Below, piece after piece: positions 8,658 through 16,198 of a stretch of 22,053 nucleotides of DNA (position 1 is its first letter; the number at the start of each line of letters is the position of its first letter). This DNA comes from CAYTGM01 sp964437365 (GTDB taxonomy: Bacteria > Sumerlaeota > Sumerlaeia > SLMS01). The DNA lies in assembly GCA_964437365.1 (NCBI GenBank), contig CAYTGM010000039.1:1-22053 (forward strand). Direction: 5' to 3'. A program made the translations under genes and the position numbers. A model generated the notes under the pieces. That model had not been told where the DNA came from. It did no database searches and saw only the letters and a list, made by a program, of their open reading frames with translations.

Positions 8658-8938
8658 AGATCAAGTCCTCAGTTATAATTTGTGCGGCAAATGTTTATTA
8701 TTATCAATGGTTTCTAGTCGAGGATTTTCGCGTCTAAGAGTCGGAAGAATTCATATAAATGCTGGAGAACAAGGATATTTGCGAACATCTGTTTTCTTTA
8801 TCGTCTCTCATTATACAGGAAAGCACACCTTCTTGCTCACCTGTAGATGAATCTTGGAAAACACACAGGATTCTTATTGCAACACTATTTCTATTCCGAA
8901 ACAGCTAAGGGAGAATTAGCCTAATGGAGATGCATTGA

Positions 8939-10363
8939 ATGTCGAAGAATTTAAAGTTTCAGGGGACCAAACGATTTTCGTCCAATTTATTCGCGATGAG
9001 TATATTCACAATTTCCTGCGGAACGGTTTACTCGCAGGGGTTTAATTTCACATCTGCCTCTGTGCTCAACGACTATGCAACCAGCGACTCTGTTGATGAA
9101 TTCGAGCCTCGGCTTGTTACGGATGGCACAGGTAACTGGATCGCTTACTGGAGATCAGAGGAGAATATTGGAGGAACGACCGGTACAGACTTCGACATTG
9201 TCTATGCAACTTCGGATGACAACGGCGCGAACTGGAGCGCGGCGGCAACGCTCAATTCCAATGCAACAAGCGATACTGAGAGCGATTCGGGGCCGGATAT
9301 CGTAACAGATGGAAATGGTATCTGGGTGGCTGTCTGGCAGTCGGGAGATGATCTCTCATCTACCATCGGCAACGACGTTGATATTCTCTTCGCCCGCTCT
9401 ACAAACAATGGGTCCAGCTGGAGTACTGCTGCTCCTCTGAATAGTAATGCTGATACGGACTCAGGGAATGATACTTCGCCTCGTCTGGCCACCGATGGAA
9501 ACGGGAATTATATCGCTGTGTGGTCATCTACTGACACTCTTAGTTCTACAATCGGAGCAGACTCTGATATACTTTTTTCCACATCCGATAACCACGGGGT
9601 TACCTGGAGTGCGCCGGAGGCACTTGCATCGAATGCTGCGAGTGATTCGGGAATTGATAGTGATGTAAAAATTCAGACCGATGATAGCGGCAACTGGATT
9701 GTCGTATGGGAATCAGATGATACCTTGACTAGTACGATCGGCTCTGATGACGACCTTCTCTTTTCGCTATCCACAAACAATGGCGGCGATTGGAGTACGG
9801 AGGCCATTCTCAATACAAACGCAGCTTCAGACTCGGGTAATGACAGTGAACCAACTTTTGCAACTGACAAGTCGGGAAACTGGATAGTTGTTTGGACCTC
9901 TTCTGACAGCCTAGTTAGTACGATAGGCACCGATTTTGACATACTTTTTACCCGCTCTACAAACAACGGCACAAGCTGGTCCTCACCTGCGGCGCTCAAC
10001 AGTAATTTCGCTGGAACGCTTGGAGACATCCAGCCGCATATTGCTTATGGAGGTGGAGAGTTTTTTGTTACCTGGTCTTCGTTTGATTCTTTGAGCTCAA
10101 CGATTGGAATTGATCTAGACATATTCGGATCCCGCTCTACCGATGGCGGAGCGACATGGGAAACCCTTGATTATGTTAATGACTATGCAGCCAGTGATAC
10201 AAGTGTCGATTCTCATCCTGCATCAGCTGCCAGTAACGGCGGCTTCTGGATGACAATCTGGAGATCTGAAGTAGACCTGGGTAGCATCGGTACAGACGAC
10301 GACATCCTTTTTGCCACGAGTACCTCACTTCCTGTCGAGCTGGATCAGTTTATCGTGGAATAG
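8939..10363 (+). CDS. Exported seven-repeat BNR/Asp-box-like propeller protein
   Basis: A 474-residue exported protein with an N-terminal signal (about 1-33). A lipobox-like TISC at 24-27 is a weaker reading of the same region. From residue 38 to 462 it is built of seven repeats of about 60 residues (38-100, 101-162, 163-224, 225-286, 287-348, 349-408, 409-462). Each has a PRLATDGNGNW-IAVW strand block, an IG-D-DILF block and a terminal S-T-NNG--W motif like the Asp box of sialidase/BNR propellers. Seven repeats suit one closed seven-bladed propeller. I see no sialidase Arg triad, so an enzyme role is not supported; extracellular binding is more likely. It ends in LPVELDQFIVE, recalling the linker before type IX secretion sorting domains, but no sorting domain follows. 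Confidence 0.8.
   Translation: MSKNLKFQGTKRFSSNLFAMSIFTISCGTVYSQGFNFTSASVLNDYATSDSVDEFEPRLVTDGTGNWIAYWRSEENIGGTTGTDFDIVYATSDDNGANWSAAATLNSNATSDTESDSGPDIVTDGNGIWVAVWQSGDDLSSTIGNDVDILFARSTNNGSSWSTAAPLNSNADTDSGNDTSPRLATDGNGNYIAVWSSTDTLSSTIGADSDILFSTSDNHGVTWSAPEALASNAASDSGIDSDVKIQTDDSGNWIVVWESDDTLTSTIGSDDDLLFSLSTNNGGDWSTEAILNTNAASDSGNDSEPTFATDKSGNWIVVWTSSDSLVSTIGTDFDILFTRSTNNGTSWSSPAALNSNFAGTLGDIQPHIAYGGGEFFVTWSSFDSLSSTIGIDLDIFGSRSTDGGATWETLDYVNDYAASDTSVDSHPASAASNGGFWMTIWRSEVDLGSIGTDDDILFATSTSLPVELDQFIVE
9050..10324 (+). repeat. Seven tandem propeller-blade coding repeats
   Basis: Repeats of about 180-190 bp encode the seven blades. Blades 2-5 are the most alike (shared LNSNA, TIG-D-DILF, TNNG). 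Blades 1 and 7 share a different signature (NDYA-SD at the start, WRSE in the middle, ATS at the end). Confidence 0.75.
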
Positions 10364-10540
10364 AGGTCTAAAACAATTGAAAGACCAGTGTTGAAACAGC
10401 AAGGAAGCTAAAAGATTCCATTGGACTTGGTGCAAACCTGATACTGCAATTGACTCGAATCAGTGTATCAGACTAATTTGCATCTGGCAGCATTCCTCAC
10501 TAATTTATTTTTTTCCATGGTAGAATACGTAAGAATATAT

Positions 10541-10545
10541 GGGAG
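10541..10545 (+). promoter_or_regulatory. Ribosome binding site that sets the start at 10551
   Basis: GGGAG lies 5 bases before ATG at 10551 and itself overlaps the codons after the in-frame ATG at 10539. The 10539 start has no clear site of its own. Confidence 0.5.
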
Positions 10546-10550
10546 TATTT

Positions 10551-12002
10551 ATGAAGAATGAGTTTGAACATCAGAGTATTATTCTATCTATATTTGCGAT
10601 CGCTTTTTTGTCGTATACCCAACCGTTGTACTCCGACAATTGCATTAGCTTTTTCTTTGATAACACATTTTCGGCAGGGACCAACCCGGGAACATTGGAC
10701 ACTGGCGATTTAAATGAAGACAATATCCCTGATATCGTCACGGCAAACGAGAGTGCTGATTCAATAAGTATTCTCTATGGAGATCCATTTGATGTTTTTA
10801 TCTCTGGGGGAAGTATACTTGTCGGAGATGAACCTCGCGACGTTTCTGTCACTGACCTTGATGGCGATATGAATCTGGATATTATTACAGCAAACAATAC
10901 ATCAGGCGACTTTTCGATTCTCAAGGGGAAAGGAGATGGAAGCTTTGACCCAGTTTCCCATATCCCTGTAGCCGAATCTCTCAACAGTGTCGCTGTCGCC
11001 AATCTAAACTCTGACTCTGATGATAACCTCGACCTTGCTGGAACTGTTTATGATGGCGATCAGGTTGCGGTTCTTCTCGCAGATGGGAACGGAGGCTTTC
11101 AGGCCCCAGTCTTCTATACAGTTGACAATGGACCGAGACAGACCATTTCTGCAGACCTCAATAACGACCAGAAGACCGATCTTGTCACTGTCAATCAAGC
11201 CAACAGCGTCTCGATCCTCCTCGGTAAGGGCGATGGTACATTCAATTCAGCAGTCAACTACAATGCTGGAACAGGACCAGAAGCTGTCTATGCATCAGAT
11301 TTCAATAAAGACGAAATCATAGACCTTGCATGCGCCAATGACGGGAGCAGCGATGTAAACATTCTTATCGGAAATGGTGACGGAAGCTTCAAACCGCCCG
11401 TCAGCTATCTGGCGGGAAATAAGCCTACACGTCTTGTCGCGGTAGATATTGATCGAGACACCATTCCTGATCTGGCCGTAACAAACGAACTCAGTAATGA
11501 TATATCCATCCTTCGGGGTCTGGGCGATGGAACTTTCATAAAAATAGATGATTTTGAAGTCGGTGGGCGCCCTGAAGATATTATTACCCTCACTCCTAAG
11601 CCCAATGGAGCTCCTGCTCTACTGACAGCAAACTATAATGGCAACGACGTCTCGCTCCTGAGAAACACCTCATGTGCTAGAGTTGCTACCGGTCAGCTCA
11701 TGCTGTCGCTCCTGGCGCAGATAAACCCTCCCGCATCAAACCCCGGCGGAGGAATTGTCAGATACCTCTATTTATGGGAAAGCGATGGAGGGGACACTGC
11801 TATCGAAAGAGGCCCCACCACGAGACCTTTCGACATTCTCTCAGATGGCGATGAAAATTCTGCATTCGATCCTGGTGAAACATGGACGGTTACTGTAACC
11901 GCTATTGATGAAGAAGGAACCCAGATTCAACGCATTGTTGGAACGTATATCATTGGTCTTGACGGAAATTCTCTCACGTTTGATGGATGGATGACACGGT
12001 AA
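10551..12002 (+). CDS. Exported FG-GAP/VCBS-type propeller protein with C-terminal Ig-like domain
   Basis: A 483-residue exported protein. The signal peptide covers about residues 1-28 (MKNEFEHQ, then a hydrophobic core ending YTQPLYS). Residues about 40-375 hold repeated FG-GAP units, each with an Asp-rich loop of the calcium-binding type (DLNEDNIPD, DLDGDMNLD, DLNNDQKTD, DFNKDEIID, DIDRDTIPD) followed by a V-N/SILLG-GDG-F strand block. Six to seven units suit a beta-propeller like that of integrin alpha chains. Residues about 380-475 form an Ig/PKD-like beta-sandwich (LYLWESDGGD, DPGETWTVTVTAIDEEG). No anchor or sorting signal is visible at the C-terminus. Its role is probably extracellular binding or surface structure. 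It follows the other propeller gene on the same strand after 187 bp. Confidence 0.85.
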   Translation: MKNEFEHQSIILSIFAIAFLSYTQPLYSDNCISFFFDNTFSAGTNPGTLDTGDLNEDNIPDIVTANESADSISILYGDPFDVFISGGSILVGDEPRDVSVTDLDGDMNLDIITANNTSGDFSILKGKGDGSFDPVSHIPVAESLNSVAVANLNSDSDDNLDLAGTVYDGDQVAVLLADGNGGFQAPVFYTVDNGPRQTISADLNNDQKTDLVTVNQANSVSILLGKGDGTFNSAVNYNAGTGPEAVYASDFNKDEIIDLACANDGSSDVNILIGNGDGSFKPPVSYLAGNKPTRLVAVDIDRDTIPDLAVTNELSNDISILRGLGDGTFIKIDDFEVGGRPEDIITLTPKPNGAPALLTANYNGNDVSLLRNTSCARVATGQLMLSLLAQINPPASNPGGGIVRYLYLWESDGGDTAIERGPTTRPFDILSDGDENSAFDPGETWTVTVTAIDEEGTQIQRIVGTYIIGLDGNSLTFDGWMTR

Positions 12003-12089
12003 AGAAACCACTGAGATACTTATTCAAGTGAATAGAGAAGAACCTTGATAATGCAGTGCGGAATAGATTCGAGTAGATAGGAAGATGCT

Positions 12090-12554
12090 TTATTGTGGAA
12101 CCCCTCCGCAATATAGACATTTTGGAATCTGGTTCCGGATTGGCCTGCCACAACTCTGGCATTTCGGATCTGGTCTTGCACCTTTAGCATGCCCTTCATC
12201 GTCTCTGAGATCAGGGAAGCCGAAGACACTTCGAATCTCCTGAAAGTCGATCTTACCGTCTTTAATGCCATCAGACTCATCAACCTTCTTCATGAGTTCC
12301 TGAACTTCAACGGCGCTCAGATCAGAGACCTCGCAAAGCTTTTTGAAGAGTGCCATGACAACCAGACTCATGACGTCAAGATCTGCTTGCTGGCGATTTA
12401 CAGTGTTTTGCAAAGCCCTGATTTTCAGCTCGGTTGAGAACTGACGATCAGTACCTTTCTGCATCAGTCTTGTCTGTTCCTCAAGTTCGTCGGCGGCGCG
12501 ACGCGACTGCATGGCAGTGGACTGATCTGGGAATAGGAGATCGAACAAACTCAT
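12090..12554 (-). CDS. Coiled-coil protein with EF-hand-like loop and C-terminal zinc ribbon
   Basis: A 154-residue cytosolic protein; I do not recognise a named family. Residues about 15-60 are a long charged helix rich in Arg, Glu and Gln, likely a coiled coil. Residues about 60-110 form a helix-loop-helix whose loop DGIKDGKIDFQE matches the EF-hand pattern at positions 1, 5, 6, 8 and 12 but has Ile at position 3. The C-terminus holds CQSC at 132-135 and CLYC at 146-149, a compact zinc ribbon, before a short VPQ end. An AGGA site lies 9 bases before the ATG at 12554; a GTG two codons upstream is less likely. It is convergent with the FG-GAP gene. Confidence 0.75.
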   Translation of the reverse strand: MSLFDLLFPDQSTAMQSRRAADELEEQTRLMQKGTDRQFSTELKIRALQNTVNRQQADLDVMSLVVMALFKKLCEVSDLSAVEVQELMKKVDESDGIKDGKIDFQEIRSVFGFPDLRDDEGHAKGARPDPKCQSCGRPIRNQIPKCLYCGGVPQ

Positions 12555-12563
12555 ATACACTCA

Positions 12564-12567
12564 TCCT
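12564..12567 (-). promoter_or_regulatory. Ribosome binding site that sets the start at 12554
   Basis: AGGA on the minus strand lies 9 bases before ATG at 12554. It is only 3 bases before the GTG at 12560, too close to serve that codon well. Confidence 0.4.
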
Positions 12568-12773
12568 GAAGGAATTCTGTCTGCATTGGTGCTCGTTGTC
12601 CGAACCGCCGAAACTAAACTTAATACTCGCAGGTAGCAGATCTATTCAAAGGTGATGAAAGGTCAATGTGAAGAGTTTAGTATGTTCGCTAAACCGGACT
12701 AGAGATTTTACACATTGAGGACTAACCCCAGATGACAGAAATCAAGTTTGCCATCTCAACACAAGGAATGATC

Positions 12774-13340
12774 TTAATAAATCTTCCATGACTCTTCTTC
12801 AAAGAACCCATTAATATCTGACTCGTATGCGCCAATATCCGAACTGATACCGAATGGTCGTGCCTCTCCTCGCTGATCACTGTCTAAAGTGCCGCCCCCA
12901 ATCAGGACTTCTGAGCCAGCATTGATGGCAGGGCTACCCGTGAGAAGAGCATGAGTTTCTGTGTCTCCGCCATTGTCAGAGAGCGTTCCGATAATTGGAT
13001 CTATCCCGGGGGCTTCAGCCCCTACTTGATCAGTTGTTTCAAGTGAAGTGAGCAAACTGTCTGGATCGAGCCCGATAAGATTGAAGCCTTCGCTCTCGAA
13101 TAGATCGTCATAGTGAGATCCAAGATCTGGTTGGCTCGGTGAATTATTCTTCGCGACTATATTATTCTTGAGCCTGGTGGAACCAGTATTTGCTTCGATT
13201 GAATAGGCGATGCCTCCACCTATACCAAGCGCCGTATTGTTAGTAATTGTTGAACTCTCGATGGTGCCTTTACTCACGACAAGCCCTGAACCGTTCTCTG
13301 CGGAGTTTCCGCTCACCGTGCATAGCTGGACCATCATCAT
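12774..13340 (-). CDS. Choice-of-anchor Q beta-helix protein, C-terminal part (frameshifted from 13337-14209)
   Basis: This 188-codon frame has no ribosome site or signal peptide and begins in the middle of a beta-helix (TVSGNSAENGSG, then STITNNTALGIGGGI). It ends with the full choice-of-anchor Q signature: LSDNGGDTETHALLTGSPAI, an INAGS block, DSDQRGEARPFG and DIGAYE. The frame is open only back to 13367, at the edge of a run of seven G. Read through with one G added or two removed, it joins the upstream frame as LPEGGG-VLFTD. So this is the C-terminal part of one protein of about 480 residues, not an independent gene. Alone it is unlikely to be translated or exported. Confidence 0.7.
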   Translation of the reverse strand: MMMVQLCTVSGNSAENGSGLVVSKGTIESSTITNNTALGIGGGIAYSIEANTGSTRLKNNIVAKNNSPSQPDLGSHYDDLFESEGFNLIGLDPDSLLTSLETTDQVGAEAPGIDPIIGTLSDNGGDTETHALLTGSPAINAGSEVLIGGGTLDSDQRGEARPFGISSDIGAYESDINGFFEEESWKIY

Positions 13341-14209
13341 GTCCGTGAACAGGACACCACCCCCCCTTCAGGTAGCGAATCACCAAGTGCTTCATTATCG
13401 GAAATTGTTGTTCGCAGAAGAAAGATACTACCACTGTTATCTCCGCTGCTGCCTGTGCCATAAATTCCACCTCCGTCAGATACAGTATTTACACCTCCAG
13501 AAACTCTATTGGCTCGTATAGTTGAGTCTCTAATGACTACGGTAGAATCGTAGGAATATATACCACCACCGTAGCAGATCAGTGTGAAAAACTGATCTAT
13601 TGAATTCTTGCCAATTGCCAGATTATCTGAAACTGTGGAATTTGTGATTCTCAGCTCGCCTTCGCGAACAAAGATTCCGCCTCCGTAGGAACGGCCAGAA
13701 AGACTGTTTGTGTGATAAACCACCCCTTTTTCAATAATTGCATTTTGAATTGCCAGTTTGCCTCCATTGATAACTTTAATGTTACCTCCTCCTTCGGTTT
13801 CACTCTCCCCTTGCATATACCGCCCATGCTCGAGCCGTAGATTCGACGAGTTTAGATCTCCACCATCCACGGTAAAGACACGACGATTATGGGTACCTGT
13901 TCCTCCCAGTTCCTCGGGCAAGTTTCCAGCAGAAACAACCCGATCATTGGGCGTGTCTCCGTTCCCTGTGATCGTTAGAGAATTTCCGCCATCAGGAACT
14001 ATCGAGGGCAAACTTTGCGTGAGCGTAATAATCTCCGTATCAAGTATAATAGTATCAGCCTCACCATTACTGTTAGCAGTATTGATCGTTTGAATCAATT
14101 GGATTTCATTGCTGACAAGAAATGTGGCCGAGTGAGCTCTCGATATAATCAAAATCAAAGAATAAATTGCCAACAAGTAAGGAGAAAACGAAGGTTTAAA
14201 ACATGTCAT
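13337..14209 (-). CDS. Choice-of-anchor Q beta-helix protein, N-terminal part (ends at a frameshift)
   Basis: This part encodes 290 residues. A signal peptide covers residues 1-28 (hydrophobic core YLLAIYSLILII, cleavage after SA). The mature part starts FLVSNEIQLIQTINTANSN, the usual opening of these exported beta-helix proteins, and continues with helix rungs marked by GGGIF/GGGIY and N-STV-DN motifs. The frame then runs into LPEGG and an out-of-frame tail VVSCSRT before a stop. The rest of the protein is the adjoining frame 12774-13340. The open frame extends upstream to 14440, but the signal peptide favours 14209; no strong ribosome site marks either. Whether this is a pseudogene, a phase-variable gene or a sequencing error cannot be told from one sequence. 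Confidence 0.75.
   Translation of the reverse strand: MTCFKPSFSPYLLAIYSLILIISRAHSATFLVSNEIQLIQTINTANSNGEADTIILDTEIITLTQSLPSIVPDGGNSLTITGNGDTPNDRVVSAGNLPEELGGTGTHNRRVFTVDGGDLNSSNLRLEHGRYMQGESETEGGGNIKVINGGKLAIQNAIIEKGVVYHTNSLSGRSYGGGIFVREGELRITNSTVSDNLAIGKNSIDQFFTLICYGGGIYSYDSTVVIRDSTIRANRVSGGVNTVSDGGGIYGTGSSGDNSGSIFLLRTTISDNEALGDSLPEGGVVSCSRT
13360..13366 (-). repeat. Homopolymer of seven G at a frameshift
   Basis: Seven C on the plus strand (G on the coding strand) lie in the only short interval where both frames of the beta-helix gene are open. A change of one base here restores the full reading frame. Confidence 0.8.
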
Positions 14210-14463
14210 CAACAAACGCCTGGTGGAAGAATATCGAATAAAAACATATTCATGCTTTGGGCTGTCAATCATGAAGAAACAGGGGTACTGTTTATTGTTT
14301 GATGAGAGGGGTTTGTAGAATCTATAAAGGTCCAGCTTGATGAAGAATAGCGTGATGAAGGCCAGAAAGGGTTGAATCGATAAGAAACCCTGCCAGACTC
14401 TCTTGAGCATGGCTAACGGACATTCTGAAATCCAGAGCACTCTATTCGGATATCAATTATAAG

Positions 14464-15150
14464 ATGAACCAGGAACTTTCCCCCTATCTTTCTATACCCG
14501 CAATGCACCAGCACAGGTTAGAGTTGCTCAAATTGGAAATTGAACGATGGACGGGTCCACTGAATCCTGAGGATCGTTATGAAAAGGAAACCCTCTCAGC
14601 TCTTGAAGAGCGGCTTGGCCACAACCTGCCAATAGTCTTTTTCGAATTCTATAGGATAGCTGGCAAGGCCTCATCTATCTGGAATCAGCAGGACCACCTG
14701 CTTAGTCCTACCGAGCTACTCATCAAGGATGACAAACTTGTCTTTATCCAGGAGAATCAGGGGGTAGTCTGGTGGTACATCAGCGTGGAGGAATTTGCCT
14801 CCAATGATCCGCCTGTCTATCTTGGTGGTGATCATGAGAGCATCGAAGCCGAGGAGCTTTCTATGTTTCTACTTGCCTGGTTTCTGTACTGCCTGAAGTG
14901 GAATCCAAAGACGAAACACATTATTGGCCACTGTTCAAAAGAACTCGTGAAACAACTGCGACAGAGCTTTCCTCAACTACCACTCACGATTGAGGGGTTA
15001 ACATCCTCATCATTTTATGGCTATCGAGATATCGTTGTAGAAATTGACTCCGCAGACTACGCTTCCATCAGTTGCCGTGGTCTATCTGACTTCGATGAAG
15101 TGCTCACGTATATGCGAGACTATGAGTGTGATATTGTTTACGCCTCGTGA
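14464..15150 (+). CDS. SMI1/KNR4 (SUKH) family protein
   Basis: A 228-residue cytosolic protein without signal peptide or membrane helix. The N-terminal half fits the SUKH fold: a helix with ETLSALEERLGHNLPIVFFEFY (about 42-63), the family's 'ALE-LG-LP-F-EFY' block, then LLSPTELLI (79-87) and FIQENQGVVWWYI (94-106), which matches the 'ENQGV--W' strand. SUKH proteins are common immunity proteins of polymorphic and contact-dependent toxins and also occur as stand-alone regulators. No toxin gene adjoins it, so an immunity role is only a family-level possibility. It is divergent from the frameshifted beta-helix gene. The ribosome site is weak (ATAAG just before the ATG). Confidence 0.75.
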   Translation: MNQELSPYLSIPAMHQHRLELLKLEIERWTGPLNPEDRYEKETLSALEERLGHNLPIVFFEFYRIAGKASSIWNQQDHLLSPTELLIKDDKLVFIQENQGVVWWYISVEEFASNDPPVYLGGDHESIEAEELSMFLLAWFLYCLKWNPKTKHIIGHCSKELVKQLRQSFPQLPLTIEGLTSSSFYGYRDIVVEIDSADYASISCRGLSDFDEVLTYMRDYECDIVYAS

Positions 15151-15287
15151 ATCACGATAAATTCATCATGTTATTCTCAGAGCAGTCGAAAATTCAAAAT
15201 TCAAGCTGGACTCATCATCTTTTTTTGAATATTAACGTCCTCAGAGGGTATAAGATACGGCTACCCCCCTAAAGAAAGGATTCTTCT

Positions 15288-16184
15288 GTGAGATTTCTTC
15301 ATCCCACGACAGAAAAGGTGAGTCTTTGGCACTTCCTCACGATTTTCACGATACTTCTACCTGTTTATCTTACGGCGCAAATCCCTGATGTTCCTCCTGA
15401 CGCTTCGTTTCTAAACGACTATGGGGGAATTGTTCATCAATCTGAATACAATAGAATTGGACAAGCTCAGCAGACAGCCTATGAGCAACATAACACGCCG
15501 ATTATTGTCGTCACGATCCCCAGTATGGCTGCCTATGGCTATACAGACACTTCCATTGAAGGTTTTGCCATGCAATGGTTTAACAAATGGAAGATCGGCA
15601 CACTCAATCGAGATCAGGATGGCGCCAACAAAGGTATACTCCTCCTTGTCAGTGTGGGCGACCGGAAAGCAAGAATTGAATTAGGAGCTGACTGGGGTCG
15701 CAAATGGGATCCGTACTGCCAGCATATCATGGATAGACAGATTATCCCTCAATTCAAGCAAGGGAATTTCTCCGGTGGCATCGCAGCTGGTGTGGAGCAG
15801 CTATCGCAAATGGCCTCGCTTGGTCCGGAAAGTGTCCCGCCAACTCCAACGGCGATGGAACAATTAACACATCGCGTGTCATCTAACGAACCTCTGACTC
15901 CGGCATCGTTAATTCCTGCAAGCTTCGCTATAATCATGTTACTGGCAGGAGTTGGACTGATCGTCCTTTCGATATTCTTCCCCAATCAGCGCAAGTATCT
16001 ATTGATCGCAGGTTTCGCTCTCATCGCATTGGCATTACTCACCTGGGTAATTCTCGTTATCATCGCCATTATTCTGGGTCGTAAAGATGGAGGGTCCTCT
16101 GGCTTCGGAAGCGGAGGCTTTTCCTCAGGCGGAGGTTTCAGCGGTGGTTTCTCTGGTGGTGGCGGTGCATCTGGTAGTTGGTAA
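15288..16184 (+). CDS. TPM-domain membrane protein (YgcG-like)
   Basis: A 298-residue protein starting at GTG, with AAAGGA 8 bases upstream. It has a signal sequence (about 1-31), then an exported TPM domain at about 32-178: FLNDYGGIVHQSEYNRI at the start, TPIIVVTIPSM in the first strand, NKGILLLVSVGDRKARIELG in the core, and QFKQGNFSGGIAAGVEQL at the end. Two transmembrane helices follow (about 210-231 and 237-263), then a Gly/Ser/Phe-rich tail ending in GGGASGSW, a common end for this family. TPM domains have been linked to photosystem II repair in plants and to metal-binding phosphatase activity, but the bacterial role is unsettled. It is the first of two tandem TPM genes. Confidence 0.9.
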   Translation: MRFLHPTTEKVSLWHFLTIFTILLPVYLTAQIPDVPPDASFLNDYGGIVHQSEYNRIGQAQQTAYEQHNTPIIVVTIPSMAAYGYTDTSIEGFAMQWFNKWKIGTLNRDQDGANKGILLLVSVGDRKARIELGADWGRKWDPYCQHIMDRQIIPQFKQGNFSGGIAAGVEQLSQMASLGPESVPPTPTAMEQLTHRVSSNEPLTPASLIPASFAIIMLLAGVGLIVLSIFFPNQRKYLLIAGFALIALALLTWVILVIIAIILGRKDGGSSGFGSGGFSSGGGFSGGFSGGGGASGSW

Positions 16185-16185
16185 G

Positions 16186-16191
16186 AAAGGG
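16186..16191 (+). promoter_or_regulatory. Ribosome binding site that sets the start at 16199
   Basis: AAAGGG lies 7 bases before ATG at 16199. The longer in-frame TTG start at 16178 would overlap the previous gene and has no such site. Confidence 0.6.
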
Positions 16192-16198
16192 TCTCTCT

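Noticed and set aside
8626..8850. Plus-strand frame of 74 codons between the divergent DUF3300-like and propeller genes
   Set aside because: It overlaps the start of the DUF3300-like gene, has no ribosome site, and has a random-looking composition; the gap is more likely promoter sequence.
10450..10479. Possible promoter TTGACT, 18-bp gap, TAATTT before the FG-GAP gene
   Set aside because: The match is weak, the spacing is at the limit, and the organism's promoter consensus is unknown.
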